DNA of 64,000 nucleotides. Origin: WHSO01 sp050485485 (GTDB taxonomy: Bacteria; Pseudomonadota; Alphaproteobacteria; SMXQ01). Of the stretch, positions 18,044 through 27,091 are shown piece by piece; position 1 is the first letter of the stretch, and every line of letters starts with the position of its first letter. The translations under genes and the position numbers were made by a program. The notes beneath the pieces are model-generated. The model worked only from the letters and a program-made list of their open reading frames with translations. It did no database searches and had not been told where the DNA came from. The stretch lies in contig JBJHBM010000008.1 in assembly GCA_050485485.1 (NCBI GenBank), positions 14,865 to 78,864 of the forward strand. The letters run 5' to 3'.

Positions 18044-19299
18044 GGGTCCTGCACCTCAGCGGCAGCGACATTCGCGGCGGCGCCGCACGCGGCACCTTCT
18101 GGCTGCACCGCGCGCTCGCCGCCCAGGGCGTCGATTCGTTGATGCTGGTCGGGCGCAAGTATTCCGACGACGGCAACGTCTCGACCGTGAGCGGCGCGCT
18201 GGCCCCCGTCACCGAACGGCTGCGCGATCTGCTCGACCCGCTGCCGCTGCGCCGCTACGACGTGACCGGCGAATCGTTCTGGACCCTCGGCTGGCTACCG
18301 CGCCGCATTCGGGGCGCCGTAGACGCCTTCGCGCCCGACGTCGTCCACCTGCACTGGATCGGCGGCGGCTTCCTGCCGGTGGCCGCGCTGCGCGGGCTCG
18401 GGCGTCCCGTCGTCTGGACCCTGCGCGACATGTGGGGTTTCACCGGCGGCTGCCACTACACCGCCGGCTGCCGGCGCTACGAGACGGCGTGCGGCGCCTG
18501 TCCCCAGCTCCGCTCCGGCCGCGAGGACGACGTGAGCCGGGCGACCGCACGCCGCAAGCAGCACCTGTGGCGCGACGTGCCCATGACCCTGGTCCCGATC
18601 AGCAACTGGCTCGCCGGCTGCGCGCGCCGCAGTACGGTGCTGGGACGGCACAGGATCGAGGTCATTCCGAACGGCATCGACGTGCGCCGTTTCCGTCCGG
18701 TCCCCCGTGCGGAAGCACGCGCGGCCTGGGACTTCTCCCCCTCCAAGCGCTATATCCTGTTCGGCGCTCTCGGGGCGCTCGCCGATGCGCGCAAGGGCTA
18801 CCACGAACTGGTCGAGGCCGCCCGCATCCTCGCGCACGACTGTTGGAGCACGCGTGCGGAACTGGTCGTGTTCGGCGATCTCGCGCCCGAAGGCGCGGGC
18901 GAGCTCGCCCTGCCCGCGCGCTTCCTCGGCCATATCGACGACGACGACCGCCTCGCGCAGCTCTACAGCGCGGGCGACGTGATGGTGACGCCGTCGCTGC
19001 AGGAGGCCTTCGGCAAGACCCTGATTGAGGCGATGGCCTGCGGCACGCCGGTGGTGGCCTTTGACGGCACCGGCCCCGCCGACATCGTGGTCCACCACGA
19101 GACCGGCTGGCTCGCGGCGCAAGGAAATGCCGCCGACCTCGCCGCCGGCATCTCCTGGTGCCTGTCGGACCCCGCGCGCACGGCGGCACTCGGCACCGCC
19201 GCGCGCCGGCGCGCCGAAGCACTCTTCGACATCGACGTGGTGGCCGGGCGCTACCGCGCCCTTTACGAGCGCCTTGCGGCGCAGGAACGGACAGCATGA
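18040..19299 (+). CDS. family 4 glycosyltransferase, WcaC-like
   Basis: 419 residues. The N-terminus MRVLHLSGSDIRGGAARGTFWLHRAL is the donor/acceptor loop of GT4 enzymes with an internal GGA turn. WTLRDMWGFTGGCHYTAGCRRYETACGACPQL, split by conserved cysteines near 127-155, is typical of WcaC and related transferases. EVIPNGIDVRRF and the EX7E motif (EAFGKTLIEAMACGTPVVAF) lie near 210 and 325. Both ends overlap neighbours by ATGA. It would add an internal residue of the repeat; the sugar is unknown. Confidence 0.92.
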   Translation: MRVLHLSGSDIRGGAARGTFWLHRALAAQGVDSLMLVGRKYSDDGNVSTVSGALAPVTERLRDLLDPLPLRRYDVTGESFWTLGWLPRRIRGAVDAFAPDVVHLHWIGGGFLPVAALRGLGRPVVWTLRDMWGFTGGCHYTAGCRRYETACGACPQLRSGREDDVSRATARRKQHLWRDVPMTLVPISNWLAGCARRSTVLGRHRIEVIPNGIDVRRFRPVPRAEARAAWDFSPSKRYILFGALGALADARKGYHELVEAARILAHDCWSTRAELVVFGDLAPEGAGELALPARFLGHIDDDDRLAQLYSAGDVMVTPSLQEAFGKTLIEAMACGTPVVAFDGTGPADIVVHHETGWLAAQGNAADLAAGISWCLSDPARTAALGTAARRRAEALFDIDVVAGRYRALYERLAAQERTA

Positions 19300-20555
19300 C
19301 CGGCGTCGATCGTCGCGCGCTGCTGTCCGGCGGCGCCGGGCTCGCGCTGCTTGCGGCGGCGCCGAAAGGCGCCATGGCGCAGGAACGGCCCGAGCCCGAC
19401 GTCTCGGCGCGCGCTTTCGGCGCAGTCGGCGACGGCATCGCCGACGACAGCGCCGCGCTGGAGCGCGCTTTCGCCGCCGCGCTGGCCGGGCGCGACGCCC
19501 GAGTCGTGACAATCCCGCCCGGACGCTACCGCGTGACACGGCCGATCCGGATCCGCACGGAAGGACGGGGCCCCGGCAACATCACCCATCGCAGCGGCAT
19601 CCTCGCGCAGGGTGCGCGCGTCATGTCCGAGATCAAGGACGGCAGCCCCGTGATCGAGATCGAGAGCCGTGCGACCCTGCGGTATTTCCTGCTGGACGGC
19701 CTACAGATTCAGGGGCGCGGGCGCGAGGGCCACGGCATCTCGGTCGTCTGCGTGCGGCGGGGGACCTACCTCTACAACTTCTGCCTGCGCGACGTGGTGG
19801 TCGAGAACTGCGGCGGGGACGGCCTCAGGATGGTCGGCAACATCTTCGAGGGCCAGATCTTCAACAGCTATTTCCGCGACAACAAGGGCAATGGCGCGAC
19901 CTTCGCCCACGGGCCCGAGGACACCGTGCTCTCGGCGGTGCACGTCTTCGGCTGCGTATTCGGCGGCAACGGCCGCCACGGTGCGGAACTCGCCGACGCC
20001 GCCGAGGACGTGGGCTTCTTCGGCTGCTACTTCCTGCTCAACCAGCGCTTCGGCGTGACCGCGTCGCACGGCTGCACGCTGCTGTCACACTGCGGCTTCG
20101 AGAACAACCACATGGCCGCGGGAGACTTCGAGAAAGGCGACGCCGGGCTGCGGCTGATGGTGAAGGGCACGTTGGTGGGCTGCACCGCCTATTCGATCTA
20201 CCACCAGACCCACCTGGTACGGGCCTTCATCACCAACCAGCTCACCATGATCGGCTGCACCGGCATGGGCGGCGGCAAGGCGCGGCGGGCAGCGCTCGCG
20301 CGCATCGGCGGGCAGCGCCGGGGCAGCGCGACGCTGGTCGGCTGCCACGGCCGCGTCACCCGCGAGGACCGCCGGGTCGGCATGACCGAGGTGGGCGGGC
20401 CGGGCCAGGGTCTCAGGATCGGCGCGGACTGGAACGGCCACGACCTCGCCTGGCTCGGCGAGCACTGCCTGTGGGTGGACGGCGATGGCAACCTGCGCAT
20501 CAAGCGCGGCGCCCCCGGCAACGACCGCGACGGACGCAGGATCGGGGGCGCCTGA
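19296..20555 (+). CDS. Tat-exported right-handed beta-helix protein (pectate lyase-like)
   Basis: 419 residues. A twin-arginine type signal (DRRALLSGGAGLALLAAA) opens the protein. It is followed by the pectate-lyase-3 entry sequence (SARAFGAVGDGIADDSAALERAF) and PPGRYRVTRPI, then a long parallel beta-helix with repeated GL.I.G, V.NCGGDGL and GNGRHG turns to about residue 390. In polysaccharide loci such proteins are periplasmic lyases, hydrolases or epimerases that trim or edit the polymer. No catalytic set can be assigned here, so the activity is open. It ends 4 bases from a convergent glycosyltransferase gene. Confidence 0.85.
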   Translation: MTGVDRRALLSGGAGLALLAAAPKGAMAQERPEPDVSARAFGAVGDGIADDSAALERAFAAALAGRDARVVTIPPGRYRVTRPIRIRTEGRGPGNITHRSGILAQGARVMSEIKDGSPVIEIESRATLRYFLLDGLQIQGRGREGHGISVVCVRRGTYLYNFCLRDVVVENCGGDGLRMVGNIFEGQIFNSYFRDNKGNGATFAHGPEDTVLSAVHVFGCVFGGNGRHGAELADAAEDVGFFGCYFLLNQRFGVTASHGCTLLSHCGFENNHMAAGDFEKGDAGLRLMVKGTLVGCTAYSIYHQTHLVRAFITNQLTMIGCTGMGGGKARRAALARIGGQRRGSATLVGCHGRVTREDRRVGMTEVGGPGQGLRIGADWNGHDLAWLGEHCLWVDGDGNLRIKRGAPGNDRDGRRIGGA

Positions 20556-20559
20556 AGCC

Positions 20560-21765
20560 TCAGGCGGCGACGCTGCGCGCGGTTGCGGCCGCGGCCATGT
20601 CGCCGGCCGCGGGCCTGCCCGGCACCGGGCCCAGAACGGCCGCCATCTTCTCCGCCACGCGGTCCCAGGAATAACGGGCGAGCACGTGCGCCTGGCCGGC
20701 GCCGCCCATTTCGGCGAGGCGCAGGGGATCGGCGACGGCCTCCAGGATCGCTGCCTCCAGCGCCTCGGGCGTCGCCTCGCTCACCAGGAAGCCGCAGGCG
20801 CCCTGCGCCGCGATCTCCGGCAGGCCGTTGCGGTCGAGCCCCATGACCGGCGTGCGCGCGAGCAGCGCCTCCAGATAGACCTGCCCCCAGGGGTCGTTGA
20901 GCATCGGCTGGACCAGGAGTGCCGCACGCCGCTGCAGGGCGGTGAGCGCGGCGCGGTCCACGAACGGCAGCACCGCCACGCCGGGCAGCGCGGCGGCGGC
21001 GGCGAGGCCCGACCCTCCGACGATGGTGAGGCGCAGCGCCGGGTTGCGCGCACGCGCGAGGCGGAACGCCGCGAGCAGGAGGTCGCCGCCTTTCTCCCGG
21101 AACAGGTGCTTGGCGACGAACAGGAGCTCGCACGCCGCATAGTCCTTGTCCCCGGCGAAGGGCTCACCCACGCCGCAGCCCGAGCCGACCGCCGTCACCC
21201 GCGCGGCGGGCACGCCGTAGTGGCCGATCAGGTCGTCGCGCACGTAGTCCCCGAAGGTGAAGATGTGGCGGCAGGCGTGGTAGGCGGCATGCTCCAGCGC
21301 GTCAAAGGCCGCGACCGCGCGCGACGTGTAGAGGGCCGCGTCGGGACGATGGCGCAGCGACAGGTGCCAGGTCGAATCGCAGTAGAGGAAATGCTCGAGC
21401 CCGTCGCCGCCGCCCTCCGGGAAAAAGTCGAGCGTGCCGGTATGGAGCACGCGGCGAACGCCGAGGCGCGCGAGCGCCGCTTGCAGGCGGCGCGCGCGCA
21501 GGCGGCGCAGGAAGGCGCCGCGCGCCACCGCCTCGCTGTAGCGCAGCCGGCCGTGGCCGCCGAGGAGATGCAGCAGCGCGCCCGCCGCGTAGGCCGGGCG
21601 CCCGGCCCGGCCGTCGACGCCCACCACCTCGAAGCCGCGCGCCTCGAGGCCCTCCGCCATGCTCGCCGGCGCCGCCGACCAGGTGCGCGGGTCGCGCGGT
21701 GGGCCGAAGATGCTGGTCACGGCCAGGCGGCGCCCGGCCCCGTCGTCTCGGGTGGTGCTGTCCAT
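20560..21765 (-). CDS. family 4 glycosyltransferase
   Basis: 401 residues. It has a GT-B layout with N-terminal LAVTSIFGPPRDPRTWSAAP, a middle segment HIFTFGDYVRDDLIGHYGVPAARVTAVGSG and the donor site ELLFVAKHLFREKGGDLLLAAF followed by LEALLARTPVMGLDRNGLPEI. These mark a GT4-like enzyme. The ATG at 21765 follows GGGAGGGGG. It is the last gene of the minus-strand glycosyltransferase operon, 55 bases after the WcaL-like gene. Substrates are not identifiable. Confidence 0.88.
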   Translation of the reverse strand: MDSTTRDDGAGRRLAVTSIFGPPRDPRTWSAAPASMAEGLEARGFEVVGVDGRAGRPAYAAGALLHLLGGHGRLRYSEAVARGAFLRRLRARRLQAALARLGVRRVLHTGTLDFFPEGGGDGLEHFLYCDSTWHLSLRHRPDAALYTSRAVAAFDALEHAAYHACRHIFTFGDYVRDDLIGHYGVPAARVTAVGSGCGVGEPFAGDKDYAACELLFVAKHLFREKGGDLLLAAFRLARARNPALRLTIVGGSGLAAAAALPGVAVLPFVDRAALTALQRRAALLVQPMLNDPWGQVYLEALLARTPVMGLDRNGLPEIAAQGACGFLVSEATPEALEAAILEAVADPLRLAEMGGAGQAHVLARYSWDRVAEKMAAVLGPVPGRPAAGDMAAAATARSVAA

Positions 21766-21820
21766 TTCCCCCTCCCGCCATGGCCGCCGGATCCGGGCGC
21801 GGCCTTCCCCCTTCCGCCGG

Positions 21821-23146
21821 TCAGGCCCGGCGCGCCATGAACATGCCGCCCGTCGCGGAGTCGTCCTCGGCGGCGCCCCCCGGAGATTCCGTCGCGAGCC
21901 CACGCCGCAGCGCGCGGTAGGCACCGACCAGGGCACGGTTGAGCGTCCCGATCTCGAACGCCTCCAGCACGCGCGCGCGCGCTGCGCGGCTCATCTCGGG
22001 CCACACCGCCGGCCGCTCGACGAGCCCGGCGAGCGCGTCGGCCAGCGCCGTCGCGTCGCGCTCGGGCACCAGCAGCCCGGAGCGCCCGTGCTCGACCAGC
22101 TCCGGGATGCCGCTATGGTCGGTCGCAACCACCACCATGCCGGACGCCATCGCCTCCATCAGCGTCACCGGGATGCCCTCCTGGTCGCCGTCCTCGCCGG
22201 TGACGCTCGGCACCAGCAGCACGTCGTTGCGCGCCATGTGCCGGACCACCGCCTCCTGGTCCTGCCAGCCGAAGAACCGGACCTGCTCCGAGAGGTCGAG
22301 CCGGCGTACCAGCACCGCGAGGCGCTGGCGCAGCTCGCCGTCGCCCACCAGCGAGTAGCTGACCGGAATGCCGCGGCGGCGCAGCTCCGCGACCGCGCGG
22401 ATGCCGTACTTGATGCCCTTCTTGCCGACCATGCGCCCGACCGTGAGCAGCTTGAGCGGCTGTCCGCGCTCGAAGCGGCGCGGGCTGTAGCGGTAGCGCG
22501 CCGCGTCCACCCCCATGTGATGGACGGCAATCCGGTCGCGGTCGCAGCCGAGCTCGATCAGGCGCTGGCGCCACACGTCGGAGATCGGCAGGAATGCATC
22601 GCCGTGAGCGAACAGGTAGTCGTAATAGCCGGGCCGGTCGCGCACGTAGGCGCTGATGTCGACGCCATGGAACACGGTGCCGAGGAAGCCCGAGAAGGCT
22701 CCCACCTCCCGGAGCTTTGCCGCGAGCTGGCCGATCGGGCCGAAATGGCAGTGGATCACGTCGAAGCTCGGTTCGTCGCGCAGCAGCGCCGCCCAGTAGA
22801 GCAGCCGCAGCGAGAGCGCATCACGGCCGAACCGGCGCAGCGAGAGCGCCTTGAGCGCGGCTTGCGGCCGGCGCCGCGCCAGCGCCGCGAAGCGTGGAAC
22901 CGCCCCCAGGATACGCCGCGCCCTGCCGGCGGGCAGGTGGAGATAGCGCGTACGGCCGATCAGCCCGTAGCGCGCCACGTCGGGATGGATGCGCGGTTCC
23001 GCCCGCGGACGCTCGGCGAAGATGGTGACGTCGTGGCCGAGTTCCAGGAGCCCGGTCGCCTGATTCAGCACGAAGGTCTCGCTGAGCGCCGGGAACTCGT
23101 GAAGGAAGAAGGCGATGCGCAACGGCTTTGCGATGTTCTTGCTCAT
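21821..23146 (-). CDS. WcaL/AmsK-like glycosyltransferase
   Basis: 441 residues. The N-terminal LRIAFFLHEFPALSETFVLNQATGLLELGHDV is the hallmark of the WcaL/AmsK/CpsK group from colanic acid and amylovoran loci. HCHFGPIGQLAAKLR, VHHMGVDAARYRY and the donor motif EDGDQEGIPVTLMEAMASGMVVVATDHSGIPELV follow in the expected order. In colanic acid WcaL adds the galactose that later carries pyruvate. Its coupling here to a pyruvyl transferase gene by ATGA overlap fits that role, though this is inference. Confidence 0.93.
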   Translation of the reverse strand: MSKNIAKPLRIAFFLHEFPALSETFVLNQATGLLELGHDVTIFAERPRAEPRIHPDVARYGLIGRTRYLHLPAGRARRILGAVPRFAALARRRPQAALKALSLRRFGRDALSLRLLYWAALLRDEPSFDVIHCHFGPIGQLAAKLREVGAFSGFLGTVFHGVDISAYVRDRPGYYDYLFAHGDAFLPISDVWRQRLIELGCDRDRIAVHHMGVDAARYRYSPRRFERGQPLKLLTVGRMVGKKGIKYGIRAVAELRRRGIPVSYSLVGDGELRQRLAVLVRRLDLSEQVRFFGWQDQEAVVRHMARNDVLLVPSVTGEDGDQEGIPVTLMEAMASGMVVVATDHSGIPELVEHGRSGLLVPERDATALADALAGLVERPAVWPEMSRAARARVLEAFEIGTLNRALVGAYRALRRGLATESPGGAAEDDSATGGMFMARRA

Positions 23147-24396
23147 GACGACGCGGCGACGGCCTCCCTCACATGGATTCCGGCGGAGAACGCGGACCGG
23201 CGCTCCTCTGCGACGATTGCCGGAAGCTTCGCGGCAAGCTCGTCGCGGGCCGCGCTGAAGTGTTCGAAGGCATCGCACAGGCTGCGGGGCGTCATAGCCT
23301 CTATGTCCTGCACGAGCGCGCCGAGGCCGATCTTCGTGAACAGCTCTGCGGTCTTGAACTCGTAGGCGATGGGCAGCACCGGGACGCTCGCGATCAGCGA
23401 CAGGATGGCGACATGCATCCGCGTCGCCACCACCGCGTCGTAGTCGCGCACGGCGGCGACGAACGCGGCAGGCGCGCGGAAGGCGCGGTCGATGCGGACC
23501 CGCGAGCGGATACGCGCATCGAGACGCGACACGATCCGCTCCGCCGTGGCCGCGTCGTCGGTCCAGTAGCCGTCGACGCCCTGGCAGGTGGACAGGAACG
23601 TGACCTCGCCCTTGTGTGCCTCGACGATCCGCGCCGCCAGGGCCGCGATCGCCTCCATGTAGACGTCCATTCCGGCAGCGCCGTTGAAGTAGGGCCATTC
23701 GCGCACCGAAATCGCGACCCGCAAGGGCCGTCCCCCGCTACGGGGGGCCGGCACGCCCACCCGGAGCGGCGCGAGCGCGAAGGCCGCATCGGCGCATTGG
23801 ACGACACGCCGCGCCTCCACGCCCAGCGCTTCCAGGTGGCGCCGCGAGCGGCTGTCGCGCACCAGGATCAGGCGCGCACGCCGCATGACATAGCGGATCA
23901 GGGCCCGCCCGCGCTGGCCGGGCGGAAACGGCCCCAGGCTCTGCGTGAACAGCACGTAGGGCCGGCCGGCGGCATGGGCCACCAGCAGATCGACGAGCTT
24001 GGGCAGCATCCGATAATGGGGCACCAGGTAGGTGCCGCCCGAAGAAATCACCAGGTCGGCAGCGGCGAGGCGCTCCGCCGCCGCCCGCACCTCGGGCGCA
24101 AAGCCGCCCATCAGGCGCCGGCCCAGCCGCGTGCGCCTCAGCCGCATCGCAAGCAGCAGCCGCGCCAGCGCAATCCGGAACGCCTGGGGGCCCGCCGCCT
24201 CCCGTTCCAGAAGGTTGAACAGCATCGGCCGCACGCGCAGCTCGGGATAGAGCCGTGCCGTGATGTCGGCCTGCTCGTCGCAGGTCACGATGTCGAGATC
24301 ACCACCGATCGCCTCGTGCAGGATGTCGTAGGTCGCAAGCAGGATCGCCGCATCCCCGGCATTCAAGGTCGCGATGTTCGTGACGACCACGTTCAT
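23143..24396 (-). CDS. polysaccharide pyruvyl transferase, WcaK-like
   Basis: 417 residues. The N-terminus MNVVVTNIATLNAGDAAILLATYDIL gives the GN/NxGD-type nucleotide loop of the PS_pyruv_trans family. LVISSGGTYLVPHYRMLPKL, RDSRSRRHLEALGV and VATRMHVAILSLIASVPVLPIAYEFKTAELF are family motifs in order. The enzyme adds a pyruvate ketal from PEP to a sugar, making the polymer acidic. It overlaps both neighbours (WcaL-like and flippase) by four bases. Colanic acid loci carry the same trio. Confidence 0.92.
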   Translation of the reverse strand: MNVVVTNIATLNAGDAAILLATYDILHEAIGGDLDIVTCDEQADITARLYPELRVRPMLFNLLEREAAGPQAFRIALARLLLAMRLRRTRLGRRLMGGFAPEVRAAAERLAAADLVISSGGTYLVPHYRMLPKLVDLLVAHAAGRPYVLFTQSLGPFPPGQRGRALIRYVMRRARLILVRDSRSRRHLEALGVEARRVVQCADAAFALAPLRVGVPAPRSGGRPLRVAISVREWPYFNGAAGMDVYMEAIAALAARIVEAHKGEVTFLSTCQGVDGYWTDDAATAERIVSRLDARIRSRVRIDRAFRAPAAFVAAVRDYDAVVATRMHVAILSLIASVPVLPIAYEFKTAELFTKIGLGALVQDIEAMTPRSLCDAFEHFSAARDELAAKLPAIVAEERRSAFSAGIHVREAVAASS

Positions 24397-25913
24397 GCCC
24401 GAGCCTCCCGCCCCAGCAGGTGGGCCGGCAGGCGCTGCAGGCTCGCGAGCACGCGCCGGCTGTCGGGCAACATGGCATAGACGACGAGCGCGGCGCTCGC
24501 CGCGACCAGCCCCGCGACCGCCACCACGAGCAACGGCGAGGCGTTTTCCATCGGGATGGCCTCGCGGAACGCCACTACGGCCGCCGTGCCGGCAAGCGTC
24601 GCCAGCGTCGGCGTTCCGAGCACCCGGTAGAGGTCGAGGATCGAGACCGGACCGCGGCGCCCCGCGAACCAGAACATGACGGGCCCACGTACCAGGATCA
24701 GCGACAAGGTCGCCGCCGCCGCTACCCCGACGATCCCGAACGGCACGCCCGCGAGCACCGCGAGAGCCGCCAGCGCGCCGTTGACGGCGCCCGCGCGCAG
24801 CATCTCCGGGGTTCGATCCTGGCTCATGTAGAGCCAGCCCAGCGCATAAGCGGCCGGCATGTAGATCAGGGACACGGCCATCCAGGCCAATGCCGGGGCC
24901 ACGGCCGTCCATTGCGCGCCCAGCACCAGCGCAACGATCGGTTCCGCAGCCGCCACCATCACCGCGGCGAGCGGCGCCATCAGCATGGACAGGCGCCGGA
25001 TCACGGCGAGATAGGCGTCGCGATAGGCCGCAGGCGTGCCGGCAAGACGGCTGAGCGCCGGCAGCGCCACCGTCGCGAGCGGAATGTTCAGGTTCTGGAT
25101 TGGCTGGTGAAGCAGCTTCTGGGCCCGTTCGAACAGGCCGAGCGGTCCGCTGCCCCAGTACCAGCCGATGACGATCTTGTCGAGATTCCCGGCCAAGGCC
25201 CCGAGCGTCATCGCGCCGGTGGCGTTCGCGCCGAAAACGACGAGGGCGCGCACCTCCGCGAACGGCCCGGGCCGGCCCGGTCGCCAGCGGCACAGCGCCC
25301 AGCCGCCGGCCATCATCATCGCCGCCCAGAGGAGACGCTGGACTACCAGCGCCCAGAAGCCGAGCCCGGCCAGGGCGGCGGCGACCGCAAGGCCGAGCGC
25401 CGCCGCCTCCGAGACGAACTGCACCAAGGCCACGGCCGTGAAGCGCATCTGGCGACGCAGGAGCGCCAGGTGCTGGGCGGCAAAGCCGGTAAACAGGAAC
25501 GAAACCGCCACCACGGGCACGATATGAAGGAGCGCCGGCTCGCCGTAGAGCCAAGCAAACAACGGTGCCGCTGCCGCCGTCAGCAGCGCGATGCCTATGC
25601 CGAGCGTGCCGTTGAGCCAGAACAGTGTGCTGACTTGGCGATGGGTGAGGCTCGACCGCTGGATTGTCGCCGTCGACAGACCGAGATCCTTGACGAGCTC
25701 GAAAATCGCCAGGAAGGCCGCGATCATCGCGAACAGCCCGAAGTCCGCAGGCGCCAACAGGCGTGCCAGGATCACGATGGCGACGAACTGGATCAGGACC
25801 TTGAGGGCTTGAGAAACCAGCGTCACGACGCCGCCGCGCATCGAGCGCGAAACGATCTGGCCGTCGAGATGGCCGGTTTCGAAATGGCGCGCGTCGCCTT
25901 CCGGCTCTTTCAT
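24393..25913 (-). CDS. WzxC-like lipid-linked oligosaccharide flippase
   Basis: 506 residues with about 12-14 predicted transmembrane helices and the N-terminal polysaccharide-transport signature (VSQALKVLIQFVAIVILARLLAPADFGLFAMIAAFLAIFELVKDLGLSTATIQ region, residues 30-85). NLDKIVIGWYWGSGPLGLFERAQKL near residue 240 is typical of WzxC/LPS flippases. It moves the undecaprenyl-linked repeat unit across the inner membrane before Wzy acts. A GGTGA stretch precedes the ATG. It is the first gene of the operon of four running to 20560. Confidence 0.93.
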   Translation of the reverse strand: MKEPEGDARHFETGHLDGQIVSRSMRGGVVTLVSQALKVLIQFVAIVILARLLAPADFGLFAMIAAFLAIFELVKDLGLSTATIQRSSLTHRQVSTLFWLNGTLGIGIALLTAAAAPLFAWLYGEPALLHIVPVVAVSFLFTGFAAQHLALLRRQMRFTAVALVQFVSEAAALGLAVAAALAGLGFWALVVQRLLWAAMMMAGGWALCRWRPGRPGPFAEVRALVVFGANATGAMTLGALAGNLDKIVIGWYWGSGPLGLFERAQKLLHQPIQNLNIPLATVALPALSRLAGTPAAYRDAYLAVIRRLSMLMAPLAAVMVAAAEPIVALVLGAQWTAVAPALAWMAVSLIYMPAAYALGWLYMSQDRTPEMLRAGAVNGALAALAVLAGVPFGIVGVAAAATLSLILVRGPVMFWFAGRRGPVSILDLYRVLGTPTLATLAGTAAVVAFREAIPMENASPLLVVAVAGLVAASAALVVYAMLPDSRRVLASLQRLPAHLLGREARA

Positions 25914-26062
25914 CGCCGGTCACCGCGACATGCGGTCCGGGCGCTCGTTCCGCACCCGTCTCTGGTCGCACCTCTCTCATATCGTTCGAACACCGCCACC
26001 GCCTGGACGAGCTTTCGACCGCGGCACGGGTCGCCGGCCCTTCCGGCCAGGCGCCGCGTCGC

Positions 26063-27091
26063 TCAGCTCCTTCGTCCTCCGACCGCCGAGGCCACGCGTC
26101 CGGCCCCGCCGGCCGGCGCAGGTCCAAGGCGCAACCTACCCTTCTCGCGCGCGGCATCCAGAAACCAGTCATAGGTACGCTTCAGTCCTTCCTCCAGGGA
26201 GGTCGCGTGACGCCATCCGAGAGCATGAAGGCGCCCGACGTCGAGCAGCTTGCGCGGCGTGCCTTCCGGCATGCCCCGGTCGAACGACAAGCGCCCCTCG
26301 AATCCCACTGTGCGGCACACCACCTCCGCGAGTTCCCGGATCGAGACGTCGCCGCCGATGCCGACGTTGACTTGGGATTCGCCCGAATAGTGGCGGGCAA
26401 GGTGAACGACGGCATCGGCACAATCGTCGACGTAGAGGAATTCGCGGCGCGGCTGGCCGCTGCCCCACACGGAGATGGCGTCGTTTCCCGCCAGCTTCGC
26501 TTCATGTGCCTTGCGGATCAGCGCGGGAACCACGTGGCTCGCCGTCAGGTCGAAATTGTCCCCCGGGCCGTAGAGATTTGTCGGCATCGCCGAAATGAAG
26601 TCACAGCCGTACTGGCGCCGGTAGGCTTGGCACAGCATGATCCCGGAAATCTTGGCGATGGCATACCATTGGTTGGTGGGCTCGAGCGGACCCGAAAGCA
26701 GGCAGTCTTCGACCATCGGCTGCGGCGCGTGGCGCGGATAGATGCAGGACGAGCCGAGAAACACGAGCTTGCGCACGCCCGAACGCCAAGCCGCATGGAT
26801 CACGTTGGCCTCGATCATCAGGTTCTCGTAGAGAAACTCCGCCGGACGCGTATCGTTGGCCACGATCCCTCCGACACGGGCGGCAGCCACGAACACCACT
26901 TCCGGCCGGGCCGCGGCCATCCAGTCCTCGGCTTCCCTCTGGCGCGCGAGGTCGACCTCTTCGCGCGACGCGACGACGACCTCGCAATCCTCGTGCGTGA
27001 GTCGACGCACCAGCGCCGCGCCGACCATCCCGCGATGTCCGGCGACCCAGACCCTGCGGCCGCGCAAATCGAGCTCTCCGCTACGCCGCAT
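26063..27091 (-). CDS. fcl: GDP-L-fucose synthase
   Basis: 342 residues, a little longer than the usual 310-320 because of a poorly conserved Gly/Ala-rich tail. It is an NADPH-dependent epimerase/reductase that converts GDP-4-keto-6-deoxymannose to GDP-L-fucose. Seen: Rossmann motif VWVAGHRGMVGAALVRRL, catalytic Ser in LGSSCIYPRHAPQPMVED, and YAIAKISG carrying the Tyr-x3-Lys pair, then NLYGPGDNFD. The start at 27091 lies inside the end of gmd (11-base overlap), so the two enzymes of this pathway are translated together. Confidence 0.96.
   Translation of the reverse strand: MRRSGELDLRGRRVWVAGHRGMVGAALVRRLTHEDCEVVVASREEVDLARQREAEDWMAAARPEVVFVAAARVGGIVANDTRPAEFLYENLMIEANVIHAAWRSGVRKLVFLGSSCIYPRHAPQPMVEDCLLSGPLEPTNQWYAIAKISGIMLCQAYRRQYGCDFISAMPTNLYGPGDNFDLTASHVVPALIRKAHEAKLAGNDAISVWGSGQPRREFLYVDDCADAVVHLARHYSGESQVNVGIGGDVSIRELAEVVCRTVGFEGRLSFDRGMPEGTPRKLLDVGRLHALGWRHATSLEEGLKRTYDWFLDAAREKGRLRLGPAPAGGAGRVASAVGGRRS

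Noticed and set aside
25927..25951. GGAAC-N16-TGTC upstream of the flippase gene
   Set aside because: The implied start point would be only about 7 bases before the ATG and outside the ribosome site, and the -10 is off-consensus.
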